64,000 nucleotides of DNA from NCBI RefSeq assembly GCF_001931685.1, contig NZ_MOOY01000003.1, positions 528,466-592,465 of the forward strand, given 5' to 3'. Shown in pieces: positions 18,049 through 26,712 of the stretch (position 1 is its first letter; every line of letters begins with the position of its first letter). The notes beneath the pieces are model-generated. The model ran no database searches, was not told the origin of the DNA, and saw nothing but the letters and a program-made list of their open reading frames with translations. The translations under genes and the position numbers were made by a program. This DNA comes from Pararhizobium arenae (GTDB taxonomy: Bacteria > Pseudomonadota > Alphaproteobacteria > Rhizobiales > Rhizobiaceae).

Positions 18049-19605
18049 ATGCATCTGGTTGTCTTCTGCGATGGAACCTGGAATACGCCCGACCAGATGG
18101 AGGACGGGCTGCCTGCGCCGACGAATGTCGTGAAGCTGCGCAATGCGCTGGCCGCAGTTGACAAGAACGGCCAGGAACAGCGGGTCTATTATCACCCCGG
18201 GGTCGGAACCGACGGCGGTTTGTGGGATCGCGTTGCCGGCGGCGGCATGGGCGAAGGGCTCGATAAGAACATCATGAGCGCCTACAACTGGCTGGCGCGC
18301 AACTATACGAATGGCGCCAGCATCTGGCTCTTCGGTTTCAGCCGCGGGGCTTATACGGTGCGCAGCCTCGGCGGCATGATCGCCCGCTGCGGCCTGCTCA
18401 ACGCCACTGCCGGCGGAATGAGCGAAAAGTCCATCTGGGCGGCCATCGAAACCCTCTTCGAGAACTATCGTACACCGGCAAAGGCGGCGAAAGCCGTCAA
18501 GGCGACGACGAAAATGCCGTTCCACGGCGTTGCGACCGGTAATGCGACCAAACAATCGATGCCCATCCATTTCATCGGCGTCTGGGATACGGTGGGCGCG
18601 CTCGGCGTGCCCGACGACCTTGCCCTGTTGAACCTGCTTGATGATCCCGCCAAACACAGCTTTCACGATACCGACCTGAACCGGATCGTGCTCAACGCCC
18701 GACATGCCATTGCCATCGACGAGAAGCGCCAGAGTTTCACGCCGACGCTCTGGACAAATGTCGAGGATCGCAAGGACACCGTGAAGCAGGTCTGGTTTCC
18801 CGGCGTGCATGCGGATGTCGGCGGCGGTTATGGCCGCTCGGCGCTTTCCGATGGCGCATTGTTGTGGATGATCGACGAGGCGCGGGCGCTGGAACTGAAT
18901 TTCCGGGAGAACATCGAGCAGCAGCTTTCGATCGATCCCCTCGGGCTCCTGCATGATTCCGTCACCGGCGTTTTCAAGTCGCTGAAAACCCGCCCGCGCG
19001 ACGTGCCGCTTTTTATGGACGGCAGCGGCGAACTGCACAAGTCGGCTCTGGACCGTCACAACACGCCGCCGCTGTCGCAGGGCGACTACTGGAAAACCAC
19101 ACGCCTCGACGATGGGCAAAAGAAGACGGTGGACGTGTTCGCGCGAGAGCGCTGGAATTTCACGGGCCTCTTTCTGGAGGCGGGAGTCCGCTATGTCTTC
19201 AAGGCCGAAGGCGAATGGATGGATAGCAGCATCGCCTGCTCGCCGGACGGTACCGACGACGGAAAATTCCAGTTGGGCGAGGCCGTGCACATTGCCTCGT
19301 CCATCTGGGGCAAGGGTGAGGCGCTGTTCTCCCGGCTTACGGGAAACCATCAGGTCGATTTCTGGTATACCAAACGCGCCGAGAATTTCCCGTGGTTCGC
19401 GCTGGTCGGAATGGTCGCCAACGGCGTGCTTCCGGAAATGAAGCCCGAAGACCGGCTGAGCTATGAACCGCACGAGGTTTTCAAGATCGGCAAATCGGCG
19501 GAGTTCACGCCCAAGAAGAGCGGCTATCTCTACGCCTTCGCCAACGACGCCTGGCAGACCTATGACAACAATCGTGGCAGCGTGCGGCTGACGGTCAAGC
19601 GGTAG
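18049..19605 (+). CDS. DUF2235 alpha/beta-hydrolase (Tle1-like phospholipase fold)
   Basis: The 518-residue protein opens with the DUF2235 signature VVFCDGTWN and has the nucleophile elbow GFSRGAY near residue 105, giving a GxSxG serine. The segment WFPGVHADVGGG probably supplies Asp and His of the triad. In other bacteria this fold occurs in type VI secretion phospholipase effectors and in uncharacterised cytoplasmic hydrolases. No secretion gene, immunity gene or signal peptide is seen here, so the substrate is unknown. AGGAGG precedes the ATG at 18049, which rules out the 30-codon extension. Confidence 0.8.
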   Translation: MHLVVFCDGTWNTPDQMEDGLPAPTNVVKLRNALAAVDKNGQEQRVYYHPGVGTDGGLWDRVAGGGMGEGLDKNIMSAYNWLARNYTNGASIWLFGFSRGAYTVRSLGGMIARCGLLNATAGGMSEKSIWAAIETLFENYRTPAKAAKAVKATTKMPFHGVATGNATKQSMPIHFIGVWDTVGALGVPDDLALLNLLDDPAKHSFHDTDLNRIVLNARHAIAIDEKRQSFTPTLWTNVEDRKDTVKQVWFPGVHADVGGGYGRSALSDGALLWMIDEARALELNFRENIEQQLSIDPLGLLHDSVTGVFKSLKTRPRDVPLFMDGSGELHKSALDRHNTPPLSQGDYWKTTRLDDGQKKTVDVFARERWNFTGLFLEAGVRYVFKAEGEWMDSSIACSPDGTDDGKFQLGEAVHIASSIWGKGEALFSRLTGNHQVDFWYTKRAENFPWFALVGMVANGVLPEMKPEDRLSYEPHEVFKIGKSAEFTPKKSGYLYAFANDAWQTYDNNRGSVRLTVKR

Positions 19606-19619
19606 GCCAAAGAGCGTAC

Positions 19620-19649
19620 GGCAGGGGGCCCGACTGCGGCCCCCGTGCC
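19620..19649. terminator. hairpin between converging DUF2235 and Gfo/Idh genes
   Basis: GGGGGCC and GGCCCCC pair around a seven-base loop. The stem is extended by GGCA/TGCC past one bulged G. It lies between two convergent stops and could act in both directions. Neither side has a strong U-tract, so it may be a weak or Rho-assisted terminator. Confidence 0.5.
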
Positions 19650-19662
19650 GGTAATCGCTCAA

Positions 19663-20586
19663 TCAATCGTGAAACGCTTCCACGAACTTGCGCTTGCCAA
19701 GCATGAAGGCGTCGGCGACATGGCGCAGCGGTGCCTGATCGACGTCGGACTTGCCGGCTTTCACGATCTCGGCAAAACGCTCGTACAGCGCCGGATATTC
19801 GCGTTCCGGCGTGTCCTTGCGCAGTTCGCCGTTGATCGAGAGTTTCGCACCACCTTCGGCAAGAACCATCTTGCCGGCATCGGTCTCGGCAATGATGTCC
19901 CAGCTCTGGTGGCCGGTTTGGCGCCAGTCGAACTCGGCCGAAACCGGCAGACCCGTCGCATCCTGGAAAGTGATGCTGGCCGCGATCGGCGCATCGCGGT
20001 TTTCCGGGAATTCCAGTGTGGCGGCGGTGATGAACAGGTTCGGCAGGATATGGGTGACGATCGACAGCGCGTTGATGCCGGGATCGAAGACACCGAGACC
20101 GCCGGCCGCCCAGATCCATTCCTGGTTCGGATGCCAGTGGCGCACGTCTTCCTTCCAGTTGACCTGCACGCTGTTGATCTTGGTCGAGGCGAGGAACGTC
20201 TTGGCTTCCTCGACGGCCGGCGCATAGCGCGAGTGCCAGCTGGCGAAGAGCGACAGGCCCTTCGAGTCTGCGAGCGCCTGCAGATCGGCCACTTCGCTCA
20301 GCGTCGCGCCGGGCGGCTTTTCGAGGAACACATGCTTGCCGGCCTGCAGCGCCGTGTGGGCCGCCGCGTAGCGGTATTGCGGCGGCATGCAGAGCGAAAC
20401 GGCGTCGATGGCCGGCACGGCCTCGAGCATGGCTTCGATCGACTTGAAATTGTCGATACCGTCCACGACGCCGTTTCGGCTCGCGGCGGCGATCAGCTTG
20501 TAATCGGAATTGGCGGCAAGGGCGGGCAGATGCTGGTCGCGGACGATCTTGCCGACACCGACGATGGCGATATTGATGGGGCTCAT
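19663..20586 (-). CDS. Gfo/Idh/MocA oxidoreductase, probably D-galactose 1-dehydrogenase
   Basis: The 307-residue protein has the N-terminal Rossmann motif VGVGKI and the EKPPGATL motif with the family's catalytic Lys. A C-terminal beta-sheet domain follows. The N-terminal arrangement (VGKIVRDQHLPA, then CMPPQYR and EKPP) resembles pseudomonad and azospirillum D-galactose/L-arabinose 1-dehydrogenases, which oxidise the sugar to the lactone. That substrate is inferred from remembered family similarity and no galactose catabolic genes adjoin it. It is divergent from the GNAT gene. Confidence 0.72.
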   Translation of the reverse strand: MSPINIAIVGVGKIVRDQHLPALAANSDYKLIAAASRNGVVDGIDNFKSIEAMLEAVPAIDAVSLCMPPQYRYAAAHTALQAGKHVFLEKPPGATLSEVADLQALADSKGLSLFASWHSRYAPAVEEAKTFLASTKINSVQVNWKEDVRHWHPNQEWIWAAGGLGVFDPGINALSIVTHILPNLFITAATLEFPENRDAPIAASITFQDATGLPVSAEFDWRQTGHQSWDIIAETDAGKMVLAEGGAKLSINGELRKDTPEREYPALYERFAEIVKAGKSDVDQAPLRHVADAFMLGKRKFVEAFHD

Positions 20587-20737
20587 GGGGTTTCGCTCGA
20601 TTAGTATGATTTTATGATGCGCTTTGTATCAGAAAGCGGAATGCGGGCAAGCGGCGCTGAACGGATGATCGTTGCCGATCATGGACAAAACCATAAAGCG
20701 CCTATTTGCATAATGAGAATCGTCCACAGGAGCCGCC

Positions 20738-21580
20738 ATGCCGCCGATCTTCCGAAAAGCCACCCGTGCCGAACTCGATACCATGCTCGAATGGGCGGCA
20801 CGGGAAGGCTGGAATCCCGGCCTCGATGACGCCACGCCGTTTTTTGCGGCCGATCCCGATGGCTACTGGGTGGCTGAGGATGAAGGTCGGATCGCCGCTG
20901 CCATTTCGATCGTGCGTTATGGCGAGGATTACGCCTTCCTCGGCTTTTACATGGCTCATCCGGATTTTCGCGGGCAGGGGATTGGCCATGGGCTGTGGCA
21001 GAAGGCGCTCGCCGAAACCACCTCCGCAACGGTCGGGCTCGATGGCGTGGTTGCTCAGCAGGAGAACTACCGCAAATCGGGTTTCGCCTATGCCCATGCA
21101 AACTTTCGCTATGGCGGTGAGGTGAGTTGCAGCGAACCTCCGTCATCGGAGCTTGTCGAGGTCTCGCCTGTCCATATCCCCTCGATCATCGAATACGACC
21201 GTCGTTTTTCGCCCGGCCAGCGCGATGCTTTCCTCAAGGAATGGCTGCGTCCGCTTTCGAGCCGAAACAGCGTGGCGCTGATCCGCAACGCTGAAATCCT
21301 CGGTTACGGCACAATCCGCACCTGCCGCGAGGGCCACAAGATCGGGCCGCTGTTTGCTGATACGGAAACCAATGCCGATCTGATCTTCCGCAAGCTTGTG
21401 ACCGTGGCGGGCGGGGGCCAGATATTCCTCGATATCCCCGAGCCCAATGCCGCCGCCCGGGCACTCTGCGATCGCTATAACCTGAAACCGGTGTTCGAAA
21501 CCGCGAGGATGTATCGCGGCCCGGCACCGGACCTGCCGCTTTCGCAGATCTACGGCATCACGACGTTTGAGCTGGGTTGA
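20738..21580 (+). CDS. tandem GNAT N-acetyltransferase (YitH-like)
   Basis: The 280-residue protein has an N-terminal GNAT domain (about residues 1-135). Its acetyl-CoA loop is in the HPDFRGQGIGHGL region, matching the Q/R-x-x-G-x-G/A pattern. A second, more divergent GNAT-like half covers residues 140-280, the layout of YitH-type acetyltransferases. The acceptor is unknown. It is divergently placed from the Gfo/Idh gene, with 151 bases for two promoters, and converges on the small membrane protein gene at 21584. Confidence 0.8.
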   Translation: MPPIFRKATRAELDTMLEWAAREGWNPGLDDATPFFAADPDGYWVAEDEGRIAAAISIVRYGEDYAFLGFYMAHPDFRGQGIGHGLWQKALAETTSATVGLDGVVAQQENYRKSGFAYAHANFRYGGEVSCSEPPSSELVEVSPVHIPSIIEYDRRFSPGQRDAFLKEWLRPLSSRNSVALIRNAEILGYGTIRTCREGHKIGPLFADTETNADLIFRKLVTVAGGGQIFLDIPEPNAAARALCDRYNLKPVFETARMYRGPAPDLPLSQIYGITTFELG

Positions 21581-21583
21581 GGA

Positions 21584-21805
21584 TCAGAACAGCCGCGTGC
21601 CCGTTGCAATCAGGAAGACGCTGAAGAACGAAAACGCCGACAGGCAGACGACAGCCATCCAGAACCAGAGCCCGGCCGCTTCACGCTCGCCTTCCGCCAT
21701 GGCCGGCGTGGCATTGCGCAGCTTGTTCATCTGGTGGCGCGGGTTGCCCCACTTCACCCGGCGAAACCGGTAGACATCCGCATCTTTGTCGCGCGCGTTG
21801 CTCAT
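21584..21805 (-). CDS. small single-pass membrane protein, unknown function
   Basis: The 73-residue product has a charged N-terminal half (RFRRVKWGNPRHQ) and one hydrophobic segment at about residues 45-68, then a short tail TGTRLF. This suggests an inner-membrane protein with its N-terminus in the cytoplasm. Its stop is three bases from the convergent GNAT stop. I do not recognise a family; similar short proteins are common hypothetical entries in rhizobia. Confidence 0.6.
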   Translation of the reverse strand: MSNARDKDADVYRFRRVKWGNPRHQMNKLRNATPAMAEGEREAAGLWFWMAVVCLSAFSFFSVFLIATGTRLF

Positions 21806-21886
21806 GGCGCAAAAGAGTAGGGCGAGTCGATGAACGCCATTTTAAAGCAACTGCTAAGATTTTAACGGAGGTTTACGGCGGAGACG

Positions 21887-23770
21887 TCAATCCGCCATCG
21901 CTTCCTCGTATTGGGTGGAAAGCTCCATCCACTCATCCTCGGCTTTGGCAAGCTTGCCGGAAAGTTCGCCGCGTTCCTTGATCTTGGCAGCGGCCTTGTC
22001 CGGGGATTTTTCGTAGAGCGCCGGGTCCTCAAGTTCCGCATCAAGAGCCCGAATCTGCTTCTGAAGCTTTTCCGTCAGGGATTCGATTTCATTGATCTTT
22101 TTCTTGAGCGGTGCGAAAGCGGCGCGCTTTTCGGCAGCCGCCTTGCGCTGGTCGGCCTTGTTGACGGCCTCGTCGACCGGCTTCGTCTTCGCCCCCTTCG
22201 GCTTGTTGCTGGCGACGATGACGCTGCGATAATCCTCAAGGTCGCCATCATAGCTGGTCACGGTGCCGTCGCGCACCAGCCATAGCCGGTCCACGGTTGC
22301 CTCGATCAGATGACGGTCGTGCGAGATCAGGATGACCGCACCTTCGTAGTCGTTCAGCGCCTCGATCAGCGCGTTGCGGCTGTCGATGTCGAGATGGTTG
22401 GTCGGTTCGTCGAGGATCAGCATGTTCGGCGCGTCGAACGCCGCAAGGCCCATCAGAAGGCGCGCTTTCTCGCCGCCGGAAAGATCCTTGGCCGGCGTAT
22501 CCATCTTCTCGGTTGCAAGCCCCATCTGCGCAACGCGCGAGCGAACCTTGGCTTCCGGGGCATCCGGCATAAGCGGGCGCACATGCTCGACGGCGCTTTC
22601 GTTCGGCCGCAGATCGTCCAGCTGGTGCTGGGCGAAGAAGCCGATCTTCAGCCCCGGCGCCAGCTTGATGTCGCCCGCCTGCGCCTCCAGCCGGCCGGAG
22701 ATGAACTTGGCGAAGGTCGACTTGCCGTTGCCGTTAGAGCCAAGCAGGGCGATGCGATCGTCATTGTCGATACGCAGGTTCAGGCCCTTCAGGATCGGCT
22801 TGCCGGGCGTGTAGCCGACAGCGCCGCCCTGTATGGCGATGATCGGCGAGGCCGGCTGCTTTTCAGGCTCCGGGAAGGTGATGGGATAGACGTGATCCTC
22901 GATGACGGCCGCAACGGTGCCCATGCGCTCCAGCGCCTTGACGCGGCTCTGCGCCTGCCGGGCCTTGGTCGCCTTCGCCTTGAAGCGGTCGATGAACGAC
23001 TGCAGGTGTTTCCGTGCCGCCTCGTTCTTGACCTTGGCCTTCTGCTGCAGCTCGATCGCTTCGGCGCGCTGGCGCTGGAACTGGTCGTAGGAGCCGCGAT
23101 AGAAGGTCAGCTTCTGCTGGTCGAGATGGATGATCGAATTGACCGCCGTGTTGAGCAGGTCGCGGTCGTGGCTGATGATGATGACCGTATGTGGATAGCG
23201 GCGGATATAATCCTCAAGCCAGAGCGTGCCTTCGAGGTCGAGATAGTTGGTCGGCTCGTCGAGCAGCAAAAGGTCGGGTTCGGAAAACAAGACGGCTGCG
23301 AGCGCCACACGCATGCGCCACCCGCCCGAGAAGGACGAGGCGGGGCGCTTCTGTGCCTCGTGATCGAACCCGAGGCCGGCGAGTATGCTGGCGGCGCGGG
23401 ATTCCGCCGAATGGGCCTGAATGTCGGCAAGCCGCGTCTGGATTTCGGCGATCCTGTGCGGGTCGGTGGCGCTCTCGGCTTCTTTCAGCAGCGCCTCGCG
23501 CTCCTTGTCAGCCTTGAGCACGATTTCGATCAGCGGCTCCTCGGTGCCGGGCGCTTCCTGCGCCACCTGCCCGATGCGGGCATTCCGGGGGATCGAAACG
23601 GAGCCGGACTCGCTGTCCATCGTGCCGGTGATGATGCGAAACAGGGTCGACTTGCCGGCGCCGTTCTTGCCGACGAGACCGGCCTTGGTGCCGGCGGGAA
23701 GCGAAACCGTCGCCTGATCGATGAGTAGGCGTCCGGCAATGCGGGCGGAGAGGTTGTTGATCGTGATCAT
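21887..23770 (-). CDS. ABC-F family ATPase
   Basis: The 627-residue protein contains two ATP-binding cassettes joined by a charged linker and no membrane part. The first has Walker A GKNGAGKST and signature FSGGW; the second has GSNGNGKST and LSGGEKAR. Both have Walker B LLLDEP/LILDEPTNHLD. A coiled-coil C-terminal domain (about residues 530-620) follows, as in Uup/YheS members. ABC-F proteins act on ribosomes rather than in transport. The ATG at 23770 matches the family start MITINNLS; 12 upstream codons are excluded. Confidence 0.9.
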   Translation of the reverse strand: MITINNLSARIAGRLLIDQATVSLPAGTKAGLVGKNGAGKSTLFRIITGTMDSESGSVSIPRNARIGQVAQEAPGTEEPLIEIVLKADKEREALLKEAESATDPHRIAEIQTRLADIQAHSAESRAASILAGLGFDHEAQKRPASSFSGGWRMRVALAAVLFSEPDLLLLDEPTNYLDLEGTLWLEDYIRRYPHTVIIISHDRDLLNTAVNSIIHLDQQKLTFYRGSYDQFQRQRAEAIELQQKAKVKNEAARKHLQSFIDRFKAKATKARQAQSRVKALERMGTVAAVIEDHVYPITFPEPEKQPASPIIAIQGGAVGYTPGKPILKGLNLRIDNDDRIALLGSNGNGKSTFAKFISGRLEAQAGDIKLAPGLKIGFFAQHQLDDLRPNESAVEHVRPLMPDAPEAKVRSRVAQMGLATEKMDTPAKDLSGGEKARLLMGLAAFDAPNMLILDEPTNHLDIDSRNALIEALNDYEGAVILISHDRHLIEATVDRLWLVRDGTVTSYDGDLEDYRSVIVASNKPKGAKTKPVDEAVNKADQRKAAAEKRAAFAPLKKKINEIESLTEKLQKQIRALDAELEDPALYEKSPDKAAAKIKERGELSGKLAKAEDEWMELSTQYEEAMAD

Positions 23771-23840
23771 GGCCGGGGTTTTGGCCGATGTTATCCCGGA
23801 AGGCAAGAGCGGCTGCGGTCAAAGCCGCCGTCGGCGAGAC

Positions 23841-24953
23841 CTATGCCGCGTGCGGGGAATAAAGGCGTTTGGCGCGCGCGCCGACGATAGCCGAAAACAC
23901 CATCTGGCCCGGCCGCCCCGAAGCTTTCACGGCCTGCAGCGCGAGTTCCGCCTGGTTCATCAGGTCGGTCTCGCTCTGGGCTGTATCGCTCATGGAAATG
24001 CCGGCTGACAGCGACAGCCGTTCCGGCGTGAAGGCGCGTTCCGGCAGGGGGATATCGAGGGCTTCGATGGAGGCGCGAATGCGCTCCACGATCGTCTCGG
24101 CATTGCTTGCATTGACGTCGCAAAACAGGAATGCAAGCTCGTCGAGCCCGATACGCCCGACGAAATCGTTCTTCTTGATCGATTTGCGGAAGGTGGGTGC
24201 CAGCTTCTTCAGTGCCTTCTCCAGCGCGCCGACGCCGTAGCGCTCTCCGATGCTGCGCAAACCGCTGACCGATACCACAACGAGGGCAGACTGTGACCTT
24301 GGTGAAGCATCGAGGAATAGTGTGGAAAGTCGTGCGGCAAAGGCGGTGCGGTTGGGAAGCCCGGTGGAGGGATCGCGCGTGGCGGCCGCACGCAGGGCAT
24401 CGATATCGGCTTCCATCGAGGAAAGCTGGCTGGCGGTATCCGAGAGCCGCCCGCAAAACGCCCCGTCTTCCCGCAGCACAGCGGCTGCCTCTCGCCGCAG
24501 CACGTCCGCATCATCGGCAAAATCGGTCATGCCGACGACGGGATCGTTCTGGAGCCGTTCGATGAAATGCTGAAGCTGACGGATGAACGCCGTTTTTCGG
24601 CCTGCGGTCTCCCGCATGGCGCCGGAGAGTTCGGAAAGTAGCTTTACGGCCTGCGCCTGAACCTTGTCTGCCTTCAATGTTGCGTGGCTGGCAAGATTGT
24701 GCCGAATGCCGAGTTCATCGATGCGCGCCGCATCGGGGGAGGAGCCAAGTGCGGAAAGTTCGCGGGCAAGCTCCGGATTGCGGCCCGAAAGCGCCTCGTA
24801 GAACAGCGCATAGTTTCGCGGCAAGGGCAAGACGCCAAGCGTCGCCATGGCCTGGCTGATCTTGCCCACCACGGCCTCGATTTCCGCGGGGACGATCTTT
24901 TGCGCGTTTTGTCTGGTCATCGGCTCAACCCCTGCAACGGCGTTTTCCGCCAT
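23841..24953 (-). CDS. GGDEF-domain protein with degenerate active-site motif
   Basis: The 370-residue protein has a helical N-terminal region (about 1-185) and a C-terminal GGDEF domain opening with DPSTGLPNR. The signature loop reads RIGLDELAFLF instead of RYGGDEF, so the second Gly and the Phe are replaced. Diguanylate cyclases generally need both glycines for GTP binding, so it may be inactive or a c-di-GMP/GTP sensor. No membrane segment or EAL domain is present. An ATG 11 codons in (24920), preceded by AGGGG, is an equally possible start. Confidence 0.75.
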   Translation of the reverse strand: MAENAVAGVEPMTRQNAQKIVPAEIEAVVGKISQAMATLGVLPLPRNYALFYEALSGRNPELARELSALGSSPDAARIDELGIRHNLASHATLKADKVQAQAVKLLSELSGAMRETAGRKTAFIRQLQHFIERLQNDPVVGMTDFADDADVLRREAAAVLREDGAFCGRLSDTASQLSSMEADIDALRAAATRDPSTGLPNRTAFAARLSTLFLDASPRSQSALVVVSVSGLRSIGERYGVGALEKALKKLAPTFRKSIKKNDFVGRIGLDELAFLFCDVNASNAETIVERIRASIEALDIPLPERAFTPERLSLSAGISMSDTAQSETDLMNQAELALQAVKASGRPGQMVFSAIVGARAKRLYSPHAA

Positions 24954-25084
24954 CCTGCGGCCATTTCAAGCCGCTTTTCTCCTGTTGTGGAGCAAGGGAT
25001 AAGCCTTTGACATTTAAAAGAGCGTCAATCGCGGGTTGCGCTTATGGGGCATGGTTAGCAGACTGCTATGGCAACCGGTCCAAT

Positions 25085-25573
25085 TTAAGAGTTCGCCTTG
25101 CCATCGCTTTCGGTCCAGCGATCCCGCGCGCTGTCGTCGGCATCCTTGGCGGAAACCCATTGGCCTGCCTTGCCGGCCGTATCGATTTCCTTCTTCCAGA
25201 AGGGCGCCGACGTCTTCAGGAAATCCATGACAAAATTCGCGCCGTCGAAGGCGGCCTGCCGGTGCGGCGATGCGGCAACCACCAGCACGATATTTTCGCC
25301 CGGAAGAATACGGCCGTACCGGTGGATGGCGGTGAGAGCGATCAATCCGAAACGGACCATTGCCGCTTCGCTGACACGGCGGATTTCTGCTTCCGCCATT
25401 CCGGGATAATGCTCGAGTTCAAGGGCTCCGAGCGTGCCTGCCTCATCGCGGCAAAGGCCGGAAAAGGTCACGACGGCGCCGATATCCTTCCGCCCGGATG
25501 ACAGCGCGGAGACTTCGGCCGCGAGATCGAAATCCTCCCGCTGCACGCGCACCGATATTGCCGGATCGGTCAT
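25085..25573 (-). CDS. moaE: molybdopterin synthase catalytic subunit MoaE
   Basis: MoaE, with the thiocarboxylated MoaD, converts precursor Z into molybdopterin. The 162-residue protein has the GALVxFxG-like block (GAVVTFSGLCR), the LELEHYPGMAE motif and IHRYGRI. These are hallmark segments that include the conserved Arg and Lys residues. It starts four bases after the moaD stop and ends the pgsA-moaD-moaE series. The molybdopterin oxidoreductase at 34.2 kb is one possible user of the cofactor. Confidence 0.94.
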   Translation of the reverse strand: MTDPAISVRVQREDFDLAAEVSALSSGRKDIGAVVTFSGLCRDEAGTLGALELEHYPGMAEAEIRRVSEAAMVRFGLIALTAIHRYGRILPGENIVLVVAASPHRQAAFDGANFVMDFLKTSAPFWKKEIDTAGKAGQWVSAKDADDSARDRWTESDGKANS

Positions 25574-25577
25574 GGCC

Positions 25578-25838
25578 TCAGCCGCCGGTCATCGGCGGAA
25601 AGAGCGCGATCTCGCGTGCGCCGACGATCGATTCGCGGTGCTCGACGTGCTCCTGGTTGACGGCAACGCGGATGACGTTGTCATGCTCCAGCGCCATCTC
25701 GTATTCTTCGCCAAGGCTTTTCAAATGCGTCAGCAGATCGCCGGCCGTGAGCACACTTTCGGGAAGCGTGATCTCTTCCTCGTCCTTGCCGATCCGCTCG
25801 CGCACCCAGGCGAAGTAGACAAGCCGGACGCTGCTCAT
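25578..25838 (-). CDS. moaD: molybdopterin synthase sulfur-carrier subunit MoaD
   Basis: The 86-residue ubiquitin-like protein ends in FPPMTGG, the double-glycine tail that is adenylated and thiocarboxylated to donate sulfur in molybdopterin synthesis. The internal start at 25838 overlaps the pgsA stop as ATGA and gives the normal MoaD length. The longer frame upstream is a pgsA shadow. It is directly followed by moaE. Confidence 0.93.
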   Translation of the reverse strand: MSSVRLVYFAWVRERIGKDEEEITLPESVLTAGDLLTHLKSLGEEYEMALEHDNVIRVAVNQEHVEHRESIVGAREIALFPPMTGG

Positions 25839-26440
25839 TCGTCGATCACATGCTTGATGCCGGCGCGGAAATAGTCGTAGCCGGTATACATCGTGATCAG
25901 CGCGGCGGCCCAGAGCATGGCGATGCCGGCGCCGGTGACGAGGCCGGTCATTTCGCTTTCCGGGGGATTGTTGTCGATCGCCGGTCCGACGAGCAGCATG
26001 GCGATGGCAACCATCTGGATTGCCGTCTTCCATTTGGCAATCCGCGTCACCGGCACGCTGACCTTCAGCGCGGCAAGGTATTCCCGCAGGCCCGAGACGA
26101 GAATCTCACGGCACAGGATGATGATGGCGGCCCAGATCGTCCAGCCGGCGATGGTCCGGTCGGCGGCCATCAGCAACAGAATGGAGGCGACAAGCAGCTT
26201 GTCGGCGATCGGATCGAGCATGCGACCGATATTCGATGTCTGGTTCCAGATGCGGGCGAGGTAACCGTCGAGATAGTCGGTGATGGATGCGGCTGCAAAC
26301 AGCCAGAAGGCTGTCCAGCGCGCGAAATCCGAACTCTGCAGCCTGCCTTCCACGAAGAAGCACAGCACGATCAACGGAACGGCCAGAATGCGGCCATAGG
26401 TCAGGAGATTGGGTATGTTGTAGGCGGCAGGCGTGGACAT
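25835..26440 (-). CDS. pgsA: CDP-diacylglycerol-glycerol-3-phosphate 3-phosphatidyltransferase PgsA
   Basis: PgsA makes phosphatidylglycerol phosphate, the first committed step to phosphatidylglycerol and cardiolipin, in the inner membrane. The 201-residue protein has the opening NIPNLLTYGR and the CDP-alcohol phosphotransferase motif. In that motif DGYLAR is followed by G..LDP.AD, which supplies the metal-binding aspartates. About four to five membrane helices are visible. Overlap with moaD by four bases suggests translational coupling. Confidence 0.94.
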   Translation of the reverse strand: MSTPAAYNIPNLLTYGRILAVPLIVLCFFVEGRLQSSDFARWTAFWLFAAASITDYLDGYLARIWNQTSNIGRMLDPIADKLLVASILLLMAADRTIAGWTIWAAIIILCREILVSGLREYLAALKVSVPVTRIAKWKTAIQMVAIAMLLVGPAIDNNPPESEMTGLVTGAGIAMLWAAALITMYTGYDYFRAGIKHVIDE

Positions 26441-26683
26441 CGAATTCCATTCTCTGGGAAGCGTGGCGACAGATGAGGCCTTTATGACCGCAAGGTCAAC
26501 CGGTCGGCGTAAAATCAGGGTGAATTATGGCGATATCCACCTGAATGCAAAATGAACTTTTCGACACGTTAATCCTGTATGGTGGTTTTCAGGTTGTGGT
26601 TGCATTTTGGTCACGAGAACGTGAAAACGTGCATGTGGATCGTGTTCGCGCTTTGAATCGTTTCCCCGTCTGTTAAAGAAGAA

Positions 26684-26703
26684 CCCCCTGAATTTACAGG
26701 GGG
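26684..26703 (+). promoter_or_regulatory. hairpin abutting the ribosome-binding site of the LuxR-type gene
   Basis: CCCCCTG (26684-26690) and CAGGGGG (26697-26703) form a perfect seven-base inverted repeat around AATTTA. The 3' arm runs into the Shine-Dalgarno region (GGGGGAAGAGG) of the ATG at 26713. Folding would tie up the purine-rich ribosome-binding sequence. Whether this is a regulated translation switch is inference. Confidence 0.55.
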
Positions 26704-26712
26704 AAGAGGCGC

